Source: Acanthamoeba sp. SK_2022b (lineage: Eukaryota > Discosea > Longamoebia > Acanthamoebidae). Taken from it: a DNA stretch of 37,417 nt. The position numbers and the translations under genes were made by a program. This document shows positions 23,690-33,187 of this stretch, piece after piece (position 1 is the first letter of the stretch; every line of letters begins with the position of its first letter). The notes under the pieces were generated by a model, which had not been told where the DNA came from, searched no databases, and saw nothing but the letters and a program-made list of their open reading frames with translations. Where the stretch lies: positions 1 to 37,417 of the forward strand of contig JANDJZ010000444.1 in NCBI GenBank assembly GCA_027943245.1. The letters run 5' to 3'.

Positions 23690-23732
23690 TACACACACAG
23701 GGGGAAGCGACGCCCTGGACAACATGGACTAA
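20187..23732 (+). CDS. Unrecognised FG/SP-rich protein with duplicated basic exon and acidic tail
   Basis: Nineteen exons join in frame to 742 residues. Residues 1 to about 170 are Ser/Pro/Ala-rich with FG motifs (APFVFGSES, PVFGASS, FQFGAQ, PTFGAPP, PFVFGGAQ, PFVFGAAA), then a Lys-rich stretch. Two adjacent phase-0 exons (21269-21340 and 21410-21478) encode related basic motifs, DGRKIVRARRG and AGRKIIKARRG. The middle, about residues 290-595, looks beta-rich: SLVIKGYTPNGKYLLTYNSH, YLWREDD, LPGELLFLTNEFIVFLVTGE, YTLLDMDLAL and VVNLAGVVLQM, suggesting WD40-like propeller blades. DCAF15-type proteins have a similar G-(Y/F)-GKY-L-Y block, but this is weak. The tail has a run of about ten Asp plus more Asp/Glu, then SMMSLVGRTNGG. 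One intron (21665-21737) has a GC donor. The name of the family is unknown to me; nuclear or nuclear-pore association is inference from the FG and basic motifs. Confidence 0.8.
23657..23700 (+). repeat. (CT)n(CA)n compound microsatellite at an intron 3' end
   Basis: A CT run followed by a CA run reaches directly into the acceptor before the last exon (23701-23732) of the FG/SP-rich gene. It could serve as the polypyrimidine tract. Confidence 0.85.
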
Positions 23733-24002
23733 GACCCCCTCCTTCTTCCTTGTGGAGCCATCATGATCACGTCTCACCCGAGCCACCTCTTTGATGTTCG
23801 TATGGGCCTACGAAGGAGGAGAGATAGAGAGAGTTTATAGTATCCCGACTGCTTCTACAGTAGTCCTTCTTGCCAGACGATTCTCGGTGTCACTCTTTCC
23901 GGCCACCTCGCCTTGCGCGACCTGCTCGACTGTACACCCCCAACCACCTCAGGTTGGGGCCCGGTCGTCGCCCGCGTGCGCTGTGCTGTGGTGCGATGCG
24001 TT
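23733..24002. other. Convergent intergenic region
   Basis: 270 bp between the stop of the FG/SP-rich gene and the stop of the CBS gene. It holds the 3' ends of both. I see nothing else in it. Confidence 0.5.
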
Positions 24003-25698
24003 TCACTGACCGCCCTCTTCCTTTGCTGCCTCGAGGCGTAGGACGCGCATGACGTCGCTCATCGACACTACGTCGATCGGCCTCTGTCCCGCGTTGGTCA
24101 CCCACACCTGCAGCACGCCCCCCCAAACCACACAAACAACACACGCACGCACAAGGTCAGGTCGCATAGTCACACGAATCACGCGCGCCAGCGGCCGTAC
24201 CTCGTGTCTGTGCACCGTGGCGGTCTTCATCTTGAGTACAACCTCGCCGAGGGTGTCCTTGGGCGAGCACGTGATCGGGTGGATGAGGCGTCCGCCGTGC
24301 ATCTCCCTCAGGTAGTCTGCACACCGACCAGTCGCCGCCACCGCGTCAGGTCGACCGCCACAACTGCAGCAGAGGGGGGGGGGGCATGTGGGAGAGCGAA
24401 CCGAGGACCGGCAGGATGGTCTTGGTGATATTGTGGGCATCGAGGCCCTTGGCGTCGGCCGAGGAGAGGGTGGTGACGATCACGCCCTGGTCGTCCACCA
24501 CCGGCACGGCCTGGATGTCCTTCATGTGCATCACTCGGAAGCCTGCCCCCCCCCCAACACGCGTCGCTCTCAGCATGACGCGTGGCGACCACCACCTCCC
24601 TACTACGCACGCCGTGATGCACGTAGCGCAGGTACCTTCCAGCGCCGAGTCCTTGGTGGAGATGGTGATGAGCGGAAGCTCCTGGGGGGCTCTCCCCAGC
24701 GGGTTGCACAGGTGCAGCTCCTCGATCCTGTGTGGAACCACCAACACGATGAGATTCGCAGATACGCGAATACTGAGCTGAGCGTATCGCGCGCGTGTGT
24801 CAGACGTACCGCCGACCAAAGATGTGGGCCAGCTCGCGGTCGTCTTGGTGGGCGCCGAGGAACGAGATCACGTCGGTCTGCGACAGCAGCCTGAAGCTCA
24901 GCGCTCCCGTGTGGTCATCCTTCTGCTCCACCAGCGCCCGATGAACACCTGTCTCCACCACCGACGATCAGCCATCACCGTAACCATGATCACGATGATG
25001 ATCATCACTCTCCATTCTTGTGTGGTGGTGGTGGTGGTGGTGGTGGTGGTGGTGGTGGTGGTGGTGGTGGTGGTGGTGGTGGTGGTGGTGGTGCAACCAT
25101 GAGGAAGGCGGCATGTGCTACGGACCCTTGGAGAAGTAGTCGAGGACGGGGAGGAGGGACTGAGCCGGGGCGAAGGTCCACGCGGTGCGGCCCTCGGCGG
25201 AGACCTGCCCCACCAGGTCCTTCACGGGCGTCGTAGCGATCTGCAGTTCGTCAAAGGCCCTGGCCCTGTCCTCGTCGGTCTTGGCCTCCATCAAGTTGCT
25301 GGGGCAACGTCACGTAAAGAACAAAGTCGATGGACCCTCAGCTCTCTACGAAGTAGTGGAAGTTGGAGGAGGGAGGGGAGCAAACCTGAAGTAGGAGGCG
25401 AAGCCGATGAAGGCCATGAGGTCAAAGGCGGAGATGATACCGGTGTAGACCTTCTTGCCGCCCTCCATTCGGGTGACGGGCAGTGACCTAACGTTCTTCT
25501 CCTTCATGATCTGAGGAAATTGCAAGTGTGGAGTCAGCCGAGTCGCATAGAGAGGAGGCAAGTCGAAGAGAAAGAGGGGGGGGGCAGCACCTTGAGGCCC
25601 TGCTCAACGGAGGTGAGCTCGTCTATCTCGTACAGCTCGCGCTTGTCGAACACGAGCTCGCCGGCATGGTGCGAAGAGAGGAACGACAGCAGAGACAT
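24003..25698 (-). CDS. CBS-domain protein, AMPK-gamma/SNF4-like
   Basis: Spliced minus-strand gene starting MSLLSFLSSHHAGELVF at 25698. The exons give four CBS-like units in two Bateman pairs. Unit 1 has MKEKNVRSLPVTRMEGGKK and YTGIISAFDLMAFIG. Unit 2 has SLLPVLDYFSKGVHRALVEQ and FRLLSQTDVISFLG. Unit 3 has ITISTKDSALEGFRVMHMKD and IQAVPVVDDQGVIVTTLSSA. Unit 4 has PITCSPKDTLGEVVLKMKTA and then VSMSDVMRVLRLE. The order, the linker PLITIS and the VHRHEV-WV block follow AMPK gamma, which binds AMP/ADP/ATP in the kinase complex. The catalytic and beta subunits are not in the window. Other four-CBS proteins (plant CBSX5/6-like) are an alternative. One intron contains a long trinucleotide repeat. 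About 320 residues, normal for the core of a gamma subunit. Confidence 0.85.
25022..25093 (+). repeat. (GGT)n trinucleotide repeat in CBS gene intron
   Basis: About 24 uninterrupted copies. On the sense (minus) strand of the host gene it reads ACC, lying between the exon ending LDYFSKG and the exon beginning VHRALVEQ. Poly-Gly, Pro or Thr frames here are artefacts. Confidence 0.97.
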
Positions 25699-26363
25699 GG
25701 CGAGCGAGGTAGGTGGTTGTTGTTTGGGTGTGGCTTGTGTTGGTGTTTGTGAGACTTGGATGTGCAAAGGTGCTTGAGCTGTGTGAATTCAAGCCGCTAA
25801 GGGGCGTCAGGCATCCGACAGAGGCTGCCATAAGGGACTCTCGCGACCAATCCCACCACAACTTGCGACCGCACCGGCGAGATATCGCTCCTCTTTCGGC
25901 GTCGTTTCGGTACATTGCCTTCCGCCACCTTAACTGGTACAAAATAACAGTTTATAAATTTTATTTTACCCTATTTTAAAAAAAGAAGCAAACAATATTT
26001 CGGTAATATTAAAAAAACAGTTTAGAGTTCTATCGCACCGCTGTATGCGCGCTGCCTTGCAGCCAGGCCAGGCGGGAGCACAGGTGTCCCAGTTCCGAGT
26101 GGTCGGTGTCATCCGATGAGCATATCATTTGACGCTGAGCTTTCTACGGTTTTCCATCTAACTTCACTAACATAATGGTGTTGAGTGCTTCCACATGCTC
26201 CGGATAGCTGCAACCTCGCTGCGGTATTGGCTGGCGGCTTTGTGCCGGATTTCGGAGGTCTTGCCCGGCCCACCTATATTATGGCGGAGCACACGGCCCT
26301 CAAACCATTCAACAGCCAACCACCAAGGCAAACCCACAACCTCAACCTCAACAACAACAAACC
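25699..26363. promoter_or_regulatory. Divergent promoter region, CBS gene and lectin; AT-rich island; TATA box
   Basis: 665 bp between divergent start codons. An AT-rich island lies at about 25945-26025. A TATA box (TATATTA, 26275-26281) is about 85 bp before the lectin ATG. The leader between them is CA-rich (repeated CAACCTCAAC/CAACAACAA), as expected for a strongly translated gene. Confidence 0.6.
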
Positions 26364-27626
26364 ATGAAGCTCTCCCTTGTCACGCTGGGATTCTTCCTGG
26401 CTCTCATCGCCTACGCCTCGGCCGACTGCAGCGTCACCGTCAAGCAGACCCTGGGCAGCGCCTGGACCTCCAACGGCCAGGCCTACTCGCAGTGGAACGC
26501 GCAGCTGGAGGCCGGCTCCGAGGCCGTGACCTCCGTCACCCTGTCCATCACCGGCGGCGACCTCGAGCAGCTGTGGGAGCTCGTCAAGGAGAGCGACGGC
26601 AGCTACCGCCTTCCCGACTACCGCATTCAGGGTGGCGGCATCGTCGCCGGCCAGGTGCACCAGTTCGGCTACATCATCAAGACCTCGACCCAGGCCACCA
26701 TCACCGTGACCGCCAAGTCCTGCGGCGCCGCTGGCTCCAGCCCCTCGCCTGCCGCTTCGTCGTCGCCCAGCGCTGCTCCCGCCTCGCCCTCGCCCTCGTC
26801 GTCGGCCGCCCCCAGCATCGTCGCCACTCCCCAGCCGTCCCAGAGCTGCACCATCAAGGTCACCCAGACTGCCCGTACTGCCAACGGCGGCTACTGGACC
26901 GAGGGCGACTTCCAGTTCCAGATCTACGACCTCGTGATCACCAACAACGGCTCCTACCCCGTCACCCAGGCCGAGATCAGCTTCCAGCCTGAGGAGGACT
27001 CGACCATCTACCAGTTCTGGAACCTCCAGCGCGAGCAGGCCGACCTCGACGTCTTCGTCATCCCCACCCCGTGGGGTCCCATCCAGGTGGGCGCCTCTCA
27101 GGGTGCTGGCTACATCGTCAGGTCGCCCCTCTCGGCCGGCCAGCAGACTGCCCCCGGCTTCACCCTCGGCGTGGCCACCTGCAACTACGGCACCGCCCCC
27201 TCGGCCTCGCCCTCGGCCTCTCCCTCTGCTTCCCCCTTGAGCTCGGCCGGCCCCATCGTCGGCTCGCCCCAGCCCTCGCCCGTCCAGGGCTGCTCGGCCA
27301 AGGCTTCGCTCGTTGCCCGCTCGGAGGCCAGCGGCGGCAAGTGGGACGACGGCGCCTACTCGTTCCAGATCTATGACCTCACCGTGACCAACTCTGGCAG
27401 CAAGCCCGTCAACGGCGCCCAGCTCACCTTCACCCTCGCCTCGGGCACCAGCATCAGCCAGTGGTGGGAGCTGAACCAGGTCTCGGCCTCGGTCTTCAAC
27501 GTCGCCTTCAACTACGGCAACCTCCAGGTCGGCGCCAGCCAGGGTGCCGGCGTCGTCGAGCGCTACGCTCAGGGCACCACCCCCGATGCCCCCACCGTCG
27601 CCCTCGGCTCCCTCACCTGCGCTTAA
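26364..27626 (+). CDS. Luke-type cyst-wall lectin with three CBM49-like domains
   Basis: Single uninterrupted exon, 420 residues. Residues 1-20 are a signal peptide (MKLSLVTLGFFLALIAYASA). Three beta-jelly-roll CBM49-like domains follow, each opened and closed by a Cys: 22-120, 162-273 and 310-419. Ser/Pro/Ala-rich linkers lie at 121-161 and 274-309. Aromatic residues that would contact glycan include W34/W44 and W71 in domain 1, W178, F183 and W219 in domain 2, W327 and W367/W368 in domain 3. Domains 2 and 3 share FQIYDL-(V/T)-TN-GS-PV and VGASQGAG blocks; domain 1 is more diverged. In Acanthamoeba, secreted proteins with two or three CBM49 domains are the Luke lectins, which bind cellulose and chitin and are abundant in the cyst wall. 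The codons end almost always in C or G. The intronless structure and strong codon bias contrast with all neighbours and suggest high expression, presumably on encystation. Confidence 0.92.
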   Translation: MKLSLVTLGFFLALIAYASADCSVTVKQTLGSAWTSNGQAYSQWNAQLEAGSEAVTSVTLSITGGDLEQLWELVKESDGSYRLPDYRIQGGGIVAGQVHQFGYIIKTSTQATITVTAKSCGAAGSSPSPAASSSPSAAPASPSPSSSAAPSIVATPQPSQSCTIKVTQTARTANGGYWTEGDFQFQIYDLVITNNGSYPVTQAEISFQPEEDSTIYQFWNLQREQADLDVFVIPTPWGPIQVGASQGAGYIVRSPLSAGQQTAPGFTLGVATCNYGTAPSASPSASPSASPLSSAGPIVGSPQPSPVQGCSAKASLVARSEASGGKWDDGAYSFQIYDLTVTNSGSKPVNGAQLTFTLASGTSISQWWELNQVSASVFNVAFNYGNLQVGASQGAGVVERYAQGTTPDAPTVALGSLTCA

Positions 27627-27877
27627 GGTCTCTATGGAGACTTTCCACGCCAACCCTTCCTGCTGAAGATAGACCGAGAGAACGTGAGCTACCTTCTCTG
27701 GTCCTCCTTGTTCTTGTTTTTTACATCCTGTACCAACTACTGGACATTTAGTGCTCCCCACCATTCATAAAACACCATTCTGCACATGCTTCGAGAGAGA
27801 GAGGTATCATGATGAAACTCCACCTTTGGCCGAAAGGAAAGAGAAATGATGAGGGAAAATGAGGGAGGCTCAAGAAG
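27627..27877. other. Short intergenic spacer, lectin to carrier
   Basis: 251 bp between same-strand genes. It contains the lectin 3' untranslated region and the carrier promoter. No clear signal stands out. Confidence 0.4.
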
Positions 27878-29389
27878 ATGGTGCCGGGGGCGTGGAAGGA
27901 CGTGGCCGCGGGTACGGTGGGCGGCGTGGCCATTTGTGCGGTGGGTCACCCGTTTGACACCCTCAAGGTGCGCCTGCAGACCCAGGGCAGCGGTGCAGCT
28001 CCCCCTGCTCCCGGTGCCACTCGGCAGCTGCTCTACCGCAACACCTGGGACTGCCTCATCAAAACCCTCAGGTTTTGTTCTTCTTGTTCCTTCTCGTGCT
28101 TCCTCTTGGTGAGGCATCGCTCCTCTTTGTGAGGCAGCGCATTTCTTCTCTTACCCCCCTCCTCTCCCTCCTCTCTTTTTCTCTTTCCTCCCGCAGGTGG
28201 GAAGGAATAGGCGGTCTGTACAAGGGAGTGGCCTCGCCGCTGGTGGGGCAGATGTTCTTCCGTGCCTGCCTCTTCACGTGTGCGTAGGCCACCCGTCACA
28301 TGCTGCCACGCCGCCATTGGCGCTGACTGTCCGCTCCCTCCCCTCTACCCAACGCCCAGCTTTCGGACAGTCAAAGGCTCTGGTGGCGCGGGCCTTGGGC
28401 GTCGAGGCTCTGCCGCCGATCGGCCACTTCCTGGCCGGCATGATGACGGGCGCCGTCGTCAGCCTCGTTGAGGGTCCAATCGATCTGTTCAAGTCCCAGG
28501 TAGCCGGCCTTCACTCCTGCACCGACCGCATCACCAACGCACGTCATGACCCAGTACCTGCTGGATGGCTGGCGGTGGTGCACCGCTATGGCAGGTCCAG
28601 GTACAGATCTTGGCGGAGAAGCAGGGCACGCCACGCACGTCGGCTCACAACTTCACCGTACCCACACCGCCAACCTCCAACTGGTGACTGTCTGACACGC
28701 GCAATATACGACTGAGTTCTCGACCTCGGCTACTAGAACGTGTTCGGGTGCGCGCGGGTGATCACCACACACTATGGACTGCGAGGAGTCTACCAAGGTA
28801 GAACGCTCCGCCCGCTCTTGTTGACTGAGCGTGGGTTAGACCGTCGTCTGAGAGGCTCACCGCGCGACCGTGTTCCTCCGCTGCCCCAGGGCTCGGCGCC
28901 ACTCTCCTCCGCAACACGCCAGCCTTTTCGTTTTACTTTGGGTTCAACGAGCTCGCTCGACGAGCGCTCGCACGCCCCGGCCAGTCCACGACGGCGCTTG
29001 TACGTTGTTTGTGCAACGCGCATTCCCCCGCAAACGACGTGCGTCGCGAGTTGTCTCCTTCTCCCAAACTCACGCTGGCGTTGGCTTCCGATGTTATGCG
29101 CCGCAGGAGGGGTGGAAGTATCTCGTGGCGGGCGGCACTGGAGGACTGCTCTATTGGCTGCTCACCTACCCCACCGATGTGATCAAGGTGAGCTTGTCCC
29201 GCTCTGTCGTGCCGCGGCAATGGGCGATCGATCTCACGCGTTCTATGTGCCATCGGTGTGGCACAACGCAATGGATCAAGTCGAGCATGCAGGCCGATGC
29301 CCTTGACAAGGATCGGCGCAAGTACAAGAACATCGCCCATTGTGCAAGGTGCTCCACCGCGCCAGGCTCTCAAGATCTGAGCACTCACC

Positions 29390-29464
<75 letters not shown>

Positions 29465-29610
29465 TGATCTACTCGTGGCACAGGGCGCTGTACGCAGAGG
29501 CTGGGATCAAGCGATTCTTCAGGGGCTGGACGCCCTGCATCCTACGCTCTGTCCCCGCTAACGCAGTGCTCTGGGTCGTGTTCGAGAAGGTTCGAAGGCT
29601 ACTGGGCTGA
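27878..29610 (+). CDS. Mitochondrial carrier family (SLC25) protein
   Basis: Nine exons join in frame to 308 residues, the usual carrier length. Three repeats each carry the P-x-D-x-x-K signature: PFDTLKVRLQ, PIDLFKSQVQ and YPTDVIKSSMQ. Supporting blocks are WEGIGGLYKGVASPLVGQMF in repeat 1, HYGLRGVYQGLGATLLRNTP in repeat 2, and RFFRGWTPCILRSVPANAVL near the end of repeat 3. It should sit in the inner mitochondrial membrane and exchange small metabolites. The GLYKG-PL-G style of repeat 1 recalls the carnitine/acylcarnitine and basic amino-acid group, but I cannot assign a substrate. The junction at 28595 has an alternative acceptor two codons downstream. Intron 8 contains a GT repeat. Confidence 0.93.
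29391..29461 (+). repeat. (GT)n microsatellite in carrier intron 8
   Basis: About 35 units between the donor at 29349 and the acceptor ending at 29483. Reads GT on the sense strand. Confidence 0.97.
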
Positions 29611-30064
29611 AAGCCTTGACATGTCGTGGCTGGCCGTCAATGCGCCCAACAAAATCTTGCTGCTCTCGACTCTCTCATGAGAGCAGCCCACCCTTCGCGA
29701 GTAGAGGGTTACGCCGAAAGGCACGAGATTTCTTAAACGGAAATTCAAAAACAGTTATTTATTATTTTCAAGTAGAACGCCAACGGAACGGCAATCGTTT
29801 GGCCCTAGCAAGCATAGCAGGAAGATTAACAAGAAGAGCTTGCCCGATTGAAATAGGAATGAGGAAGATTTTGGGGCGAAACACGCTGCGAAAGGTAAAG
29901 GTCAAGATCCGAGGCGACAAAGACCACCCCCTTGAAGGCGATGGCAAGCCAGGCATGTCGCTACCCCTCCCTCCCTCTACATCCACACCAATTGGAAATG
30001 GGCCGGCCCCTCGGGCAGTGTCGATTTACAATGTAAATAACATTTAACGGCACCGGGAGCAGGG
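29611..30064. other. Intergenic region between carrier and 433-residue protein gene
   Basis: 454 bp without a supported gene. It includes AT-rich sequence around 29740-29775 and a small palindrome CTCTCATGAGAG near 29672-29683. A frame is open through most of it, but the translation has no conserved features. Confidence 0.5.
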
Positions 30065-30845
30065 ATGCGGCCGGTGTCGATGCACTGGGACCTGAAGGAG
30101 GAGCTGACCAAGATGTGGCACAAGCCTATCACCAGCCTGCCCGTTCACGGGGGTGCGTCCCTGCAGCCCTTTCCCTCTTCGTTCTTCTCCTCCCCTTCGT
30201 TTTCGTTTATTGCCCAACCCACACACACACGCCCGCACACGCCCGCAACTCACACGAGCTCGCGTCGCCTGCGACGATGAAGACTTGCCCCGCCTGTGCG
30301 ATCGGACAACGCTCGAAGTGAAGCGCACAGACTTCAGGGATCTGCCCAGCGAAGAGGTGCGCCGCATCTGGTCCCGTTCTCCGCGTGTCGGCGCAGAGCC
30401 AAGTTTGTCCCACACCGACGCGCCACGCAGGAGAAGAAGAAGGGCGAATGGCAGAAGGGCGGCGGGTCGGTCTACGGCGACCGACAGGAGCTGGTGGGCA
30501 AGCGAAGCAGCGTCTACGGTAGTCGGCCGTCCTCCCCACCCTCGCTCTCGCTCTCGCTCGCTCTTTTTCGCCAAGTGATGGGAAAACGATGGAATGCGCT
30601 GGAATGCTGACTTGGGTCGCCCGCGCGCGCGCGCGACACCACCGCTTTGCACAGTGAGCGGCACGGAGGGCGAGGATGAGATCGAGGAGATCTACTTCGA
30701 CGCCTCGACCACGTGGTATGTCTCGGTGTGCATGAACGTGCCCAACGAAGCCGACAAGATGCGATTGTACGTGTCCATTCCTCCTGTACTATGCGCGTGT
30801 TGTGTGCATGTTGTGTGTGTGTGTTGTGTGTGTGTTGTGTGTGTG

Positions 30846-30896
<51 letters not shown>

Positions 30897-31139
30897 CATG
30901 TGTGTGCGTGTGCGCAGCAGTGCGCGGGGCCACTCATGTTGGCGTTCGTTGGGTGGGCTCAGGGCGTCGGTGTGGCCACCAGCCGAAGTCAACGGCTTGG
31001 TCTCGCTCGTGCTCAACTCCGTCCGAGGCACAGCCAAGCTGTACCTATACGATCAGGTCCCTCCCCGCCCGCCCACTCACCACTCACATGACGGGTTGCT
31101 GAATTCTTGGTCGTTGCGGCTCCCCTTCTCTCTCTGTGC

Positions 31140-31206
<67 letters not shown>

Positions 31207-31402
31207 CATGTGTACGTGTGCGTGTACTATGCAGGACGCTGAATGTATGATAGTCGAGAAGCAGGACGCGGCTATCCTGGTGCCGACCAAGGACTCCACG
31301 CGCTACTTTGCCATTCCCGAGGAAGGTACGTCGATCGGTCGACTTTTTTTTTTGTTTTTTATTCAAAGTCGTTACTTTTGTTGCTGATGTGCGCATGGTT
31401 GT

Positions 31403-31470
<68 letters not shown>

Positions 31471-33031
31471 GTGTGGACAGAGGGCTCAGTGGGGTTTGCC
31501 TTTTACTCGCGCGAAGACAGCGCCGCGTTTCAGAAATGCCTCAACGATTGGAAGCAGGCACGCCTCCCTCCCCTCTTCCCCCCCCCCCACCTAAATGAAC
31601 TCGCTCGACCTTTTCTTGCTGGAGGCATGGGCTGACCCGCGGCGTTGGTTGGACTACGCAGGAACGGGAGGAGATGGTGCAGAAGGTCGGGGGCTCCCTG
31701 CCCTCGCGGCCATCCACAGGTTCGTTGCTATCGCTGTCACCGTCGCTGTCGCCTTCGTGCGTTCACTCTGAGCTCACGACGCCCCCCCCCCACAATCGCC
31801 TGCAGTGGGCAAAGACGACGGAATCAACGGCCGCTCTGCCCGCATGCAGCTATTCGAGGTGCTCCTCCGCCTCTGCTCTCGCTGCTTGCTAACTTTCTTT
31901 TTCTTCATTTTTGTAATTTTATAAAACATTTATTTATTAATTCATAGCTTTATGAAAATTGACAATGCTGACCGCAATCGTCACGCGCACAGACGCTGTC
32001 GTCGCTCGTGTGCAGAATCGCAGAGGCTCTGGAACCGAGGGAGACGGCTCTTCAGGTGAAGAACTCCTTCGACTTCTACAAGTACGACGCACAGACTTGA
32101 TCGAATCTGGAAGTTGGCCTTGGCCTGACTTGCCACCGGTTTGGCCGCTCACCGGCGTACTGGACTCGACATTCAGGAAGAACGGCACAGCAGAGACCAT
32201 GGACATGGGGATGATCATGCAGGCCATTCTCAAGAACGGCGTCGGTACTGATTCATCGTCAACACACCACACACCACACACACAACACGCAAGACACAAC
32301 TTGAAAGTGATTCGATGGATTCCGTTGCTGACCTCACGCAACAACAACAACAACAACAACAACAACAAAAATAAAATAAATAAAATAAAATAAAAAAACA
32401 GGACCGCGCACGGAGGGCATCCTGAAGGCGATCCATCAGGGCGTGATCCTGTCGACGGCCTACGAAATCAAACACAAGGTCACCAAGGCAATCCTCACCA
32501 AGGACGTCCGCACCAAGGTATTGGGCCTCTCCCTCTCTCCCTCTCTCCCCTGGGCGTTGACACGCGTATCCACGCACGCCCAAAAAGGACGGTTGGCGAG
32601 TGCACGTAAACCTCGCTCCCAACGGCGCAGTTGTGACGCACACCCGACGCGAGATGTCCATCGGTACGCGCTCCCCGCCCTGTGAGTAGCCTAACACGCA
32701 CAAGACCGCGGCCAGACCTGCTCATGACTGATGACCGGTCGGTTGGCGTGGCCCATGCAGGGGCGCGCGGACCGGAGCCGGAGAACGAGTTTGTGTTCGA
32801 GTGGCGACTCTCGATGTTCTTCAACGCCGCCCTCACCGAACTGGAGGTACTGCAGTTCTCCATGCACGCAATAACACACACACGTGCCTGACTTGCATTC
32901 CCCTCCCCACTCAATATCTGTAGGCGGTGAAGCTGCGCTTGACGGATCTCCAGTTTGGGCCACATACGACGGCCGAGAACAAGCAGAAGCTCAACCAGAT
33001 CTTCTTCAACGGCCAGCTCCACATCTACTGA
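30065..33031 (+). CDS. Unrecognised 433-residue protein with possible PH-like domain
   Basis: Fifteen exons join in frame to 433 residues starting MRPVSMHWDLKEELTKMWHK. I cannot name the family. Residues about 60-90 are Lys/Gly-rich (EKKKGEWQKGGGSVYG). Residues about 92-215 look like a PH/PTB-type fold: EIEEIYFDASTTWYVSVCMN, EVNGLVSLVLNSVRGTAKLY, then KDSTRYFAI followed by EGSVGFAFYSREDSAAFQKC. The last part resembles the DSSRYFVI...AFIGIGFTDRGDAF segment of NECAP endocytic adaptors, a weak likeness. A linker (GSLPSRPST) leads to a helical C-terminal half: SSLVCRIAEALEPRETALQV, MIMQAILKNGVG, GVILSTAYEIKHKVTKAILT, FVFEWRLSMFFNAALTELEA, then QKLNQIFFNGQLHIY at the end. No signal peptide or membrane helix. 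One intron (31558-31661) uses a GC donor, and three introns carry GT repeats. Confidence 0.8.
30622..30635. repeat. (CG)n run in intron
   Basis: Seven CG units in the third intron of the 433-residue protein gene, followed within about 200 bp by GT repeats. Alternating purine-pyrimidine sequence of this sort can adopt Z-DNA. Confidence 0.85.
30798..30895 (+). repeat. Interrupted (GT)n microsatellite in intron 4
   Basis: Imperfect GT repeat with GTT interruptions in its first half and a purer run from about 30854. It lies in the intron 30767-30962. Reads GT on the sense strand. Confidence 0.93.
31143..31205 (+). repeat. (GT)n microsatellite in intron 5
   Basis: About 31 units in the intron between exons ending 31056 and beginning 31235. 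Reads GT on the sense strand. Confidence 0.97.
31405..31476 (+). repeat. (GT)n microsatellite in intron 6
   Basis: About 35 units in the intron 31326-31480, with the repeat ending only a few bases before the acceptor (GTGGACAG). Reads GT on the sense strand. Confidence 0.96.
32338..32368 (+). repeat. (CAA)n then A-rich tract before an acceptor
   Basis: About ten CAA units followed by A-rich sequence to the acceptor at 32401. This intron lacks a pyrimidine tract at its 3' end, which is unusual for this window. Confidence 0.85.
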
Positions 33032-33187
33032 CCTCCTCCAAGAGCTGCGGGCGATTAAACACATCTCTACAAGTGCTACTCGCATCTCGTTCTTGGGCCG
33101 TAGTGTGAAGTGTGAAGGCCAGTATTTACAAGGAGGGAGAAACGCCCACCCACATGGGACAGAGGGGGGGGGGCGCCCACAAAGGGC
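33032..33187. other. Convergent intergenic gap, 433-residue protein and NELF-A genes
   Basis: 156 bp between two stop codons facing each other. It holds both 3' ends and a run of eleven G at about 33163-33173. Nothing else is visible. Confidence 0.5.

Noticed and set aside
20187..23732. Assignment as DET1 or a firm DCAF15 homologue
   Set aside because: Only a single GY-P-GKYLLTYNS-like block recalls these proteins; the other conserved blocks could not be found by eye.
26274..27764. 496-codon open frame antisense to the lectin gene
   Set aside because: It mirrors the C/G-ending codons of the lectin; the translation is low-complexity Gly/Ala/Asp/Val with no domain, while the plus strand has a signal peptide and three conserved domains.
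29616..30047. 143-codon plus-strand frame after the carrier gene
   Set aside because: No conserved pattern, no upstream promoter feature and AT-rich, arginine-heavy composition typical of noncoding DNA read by chance.
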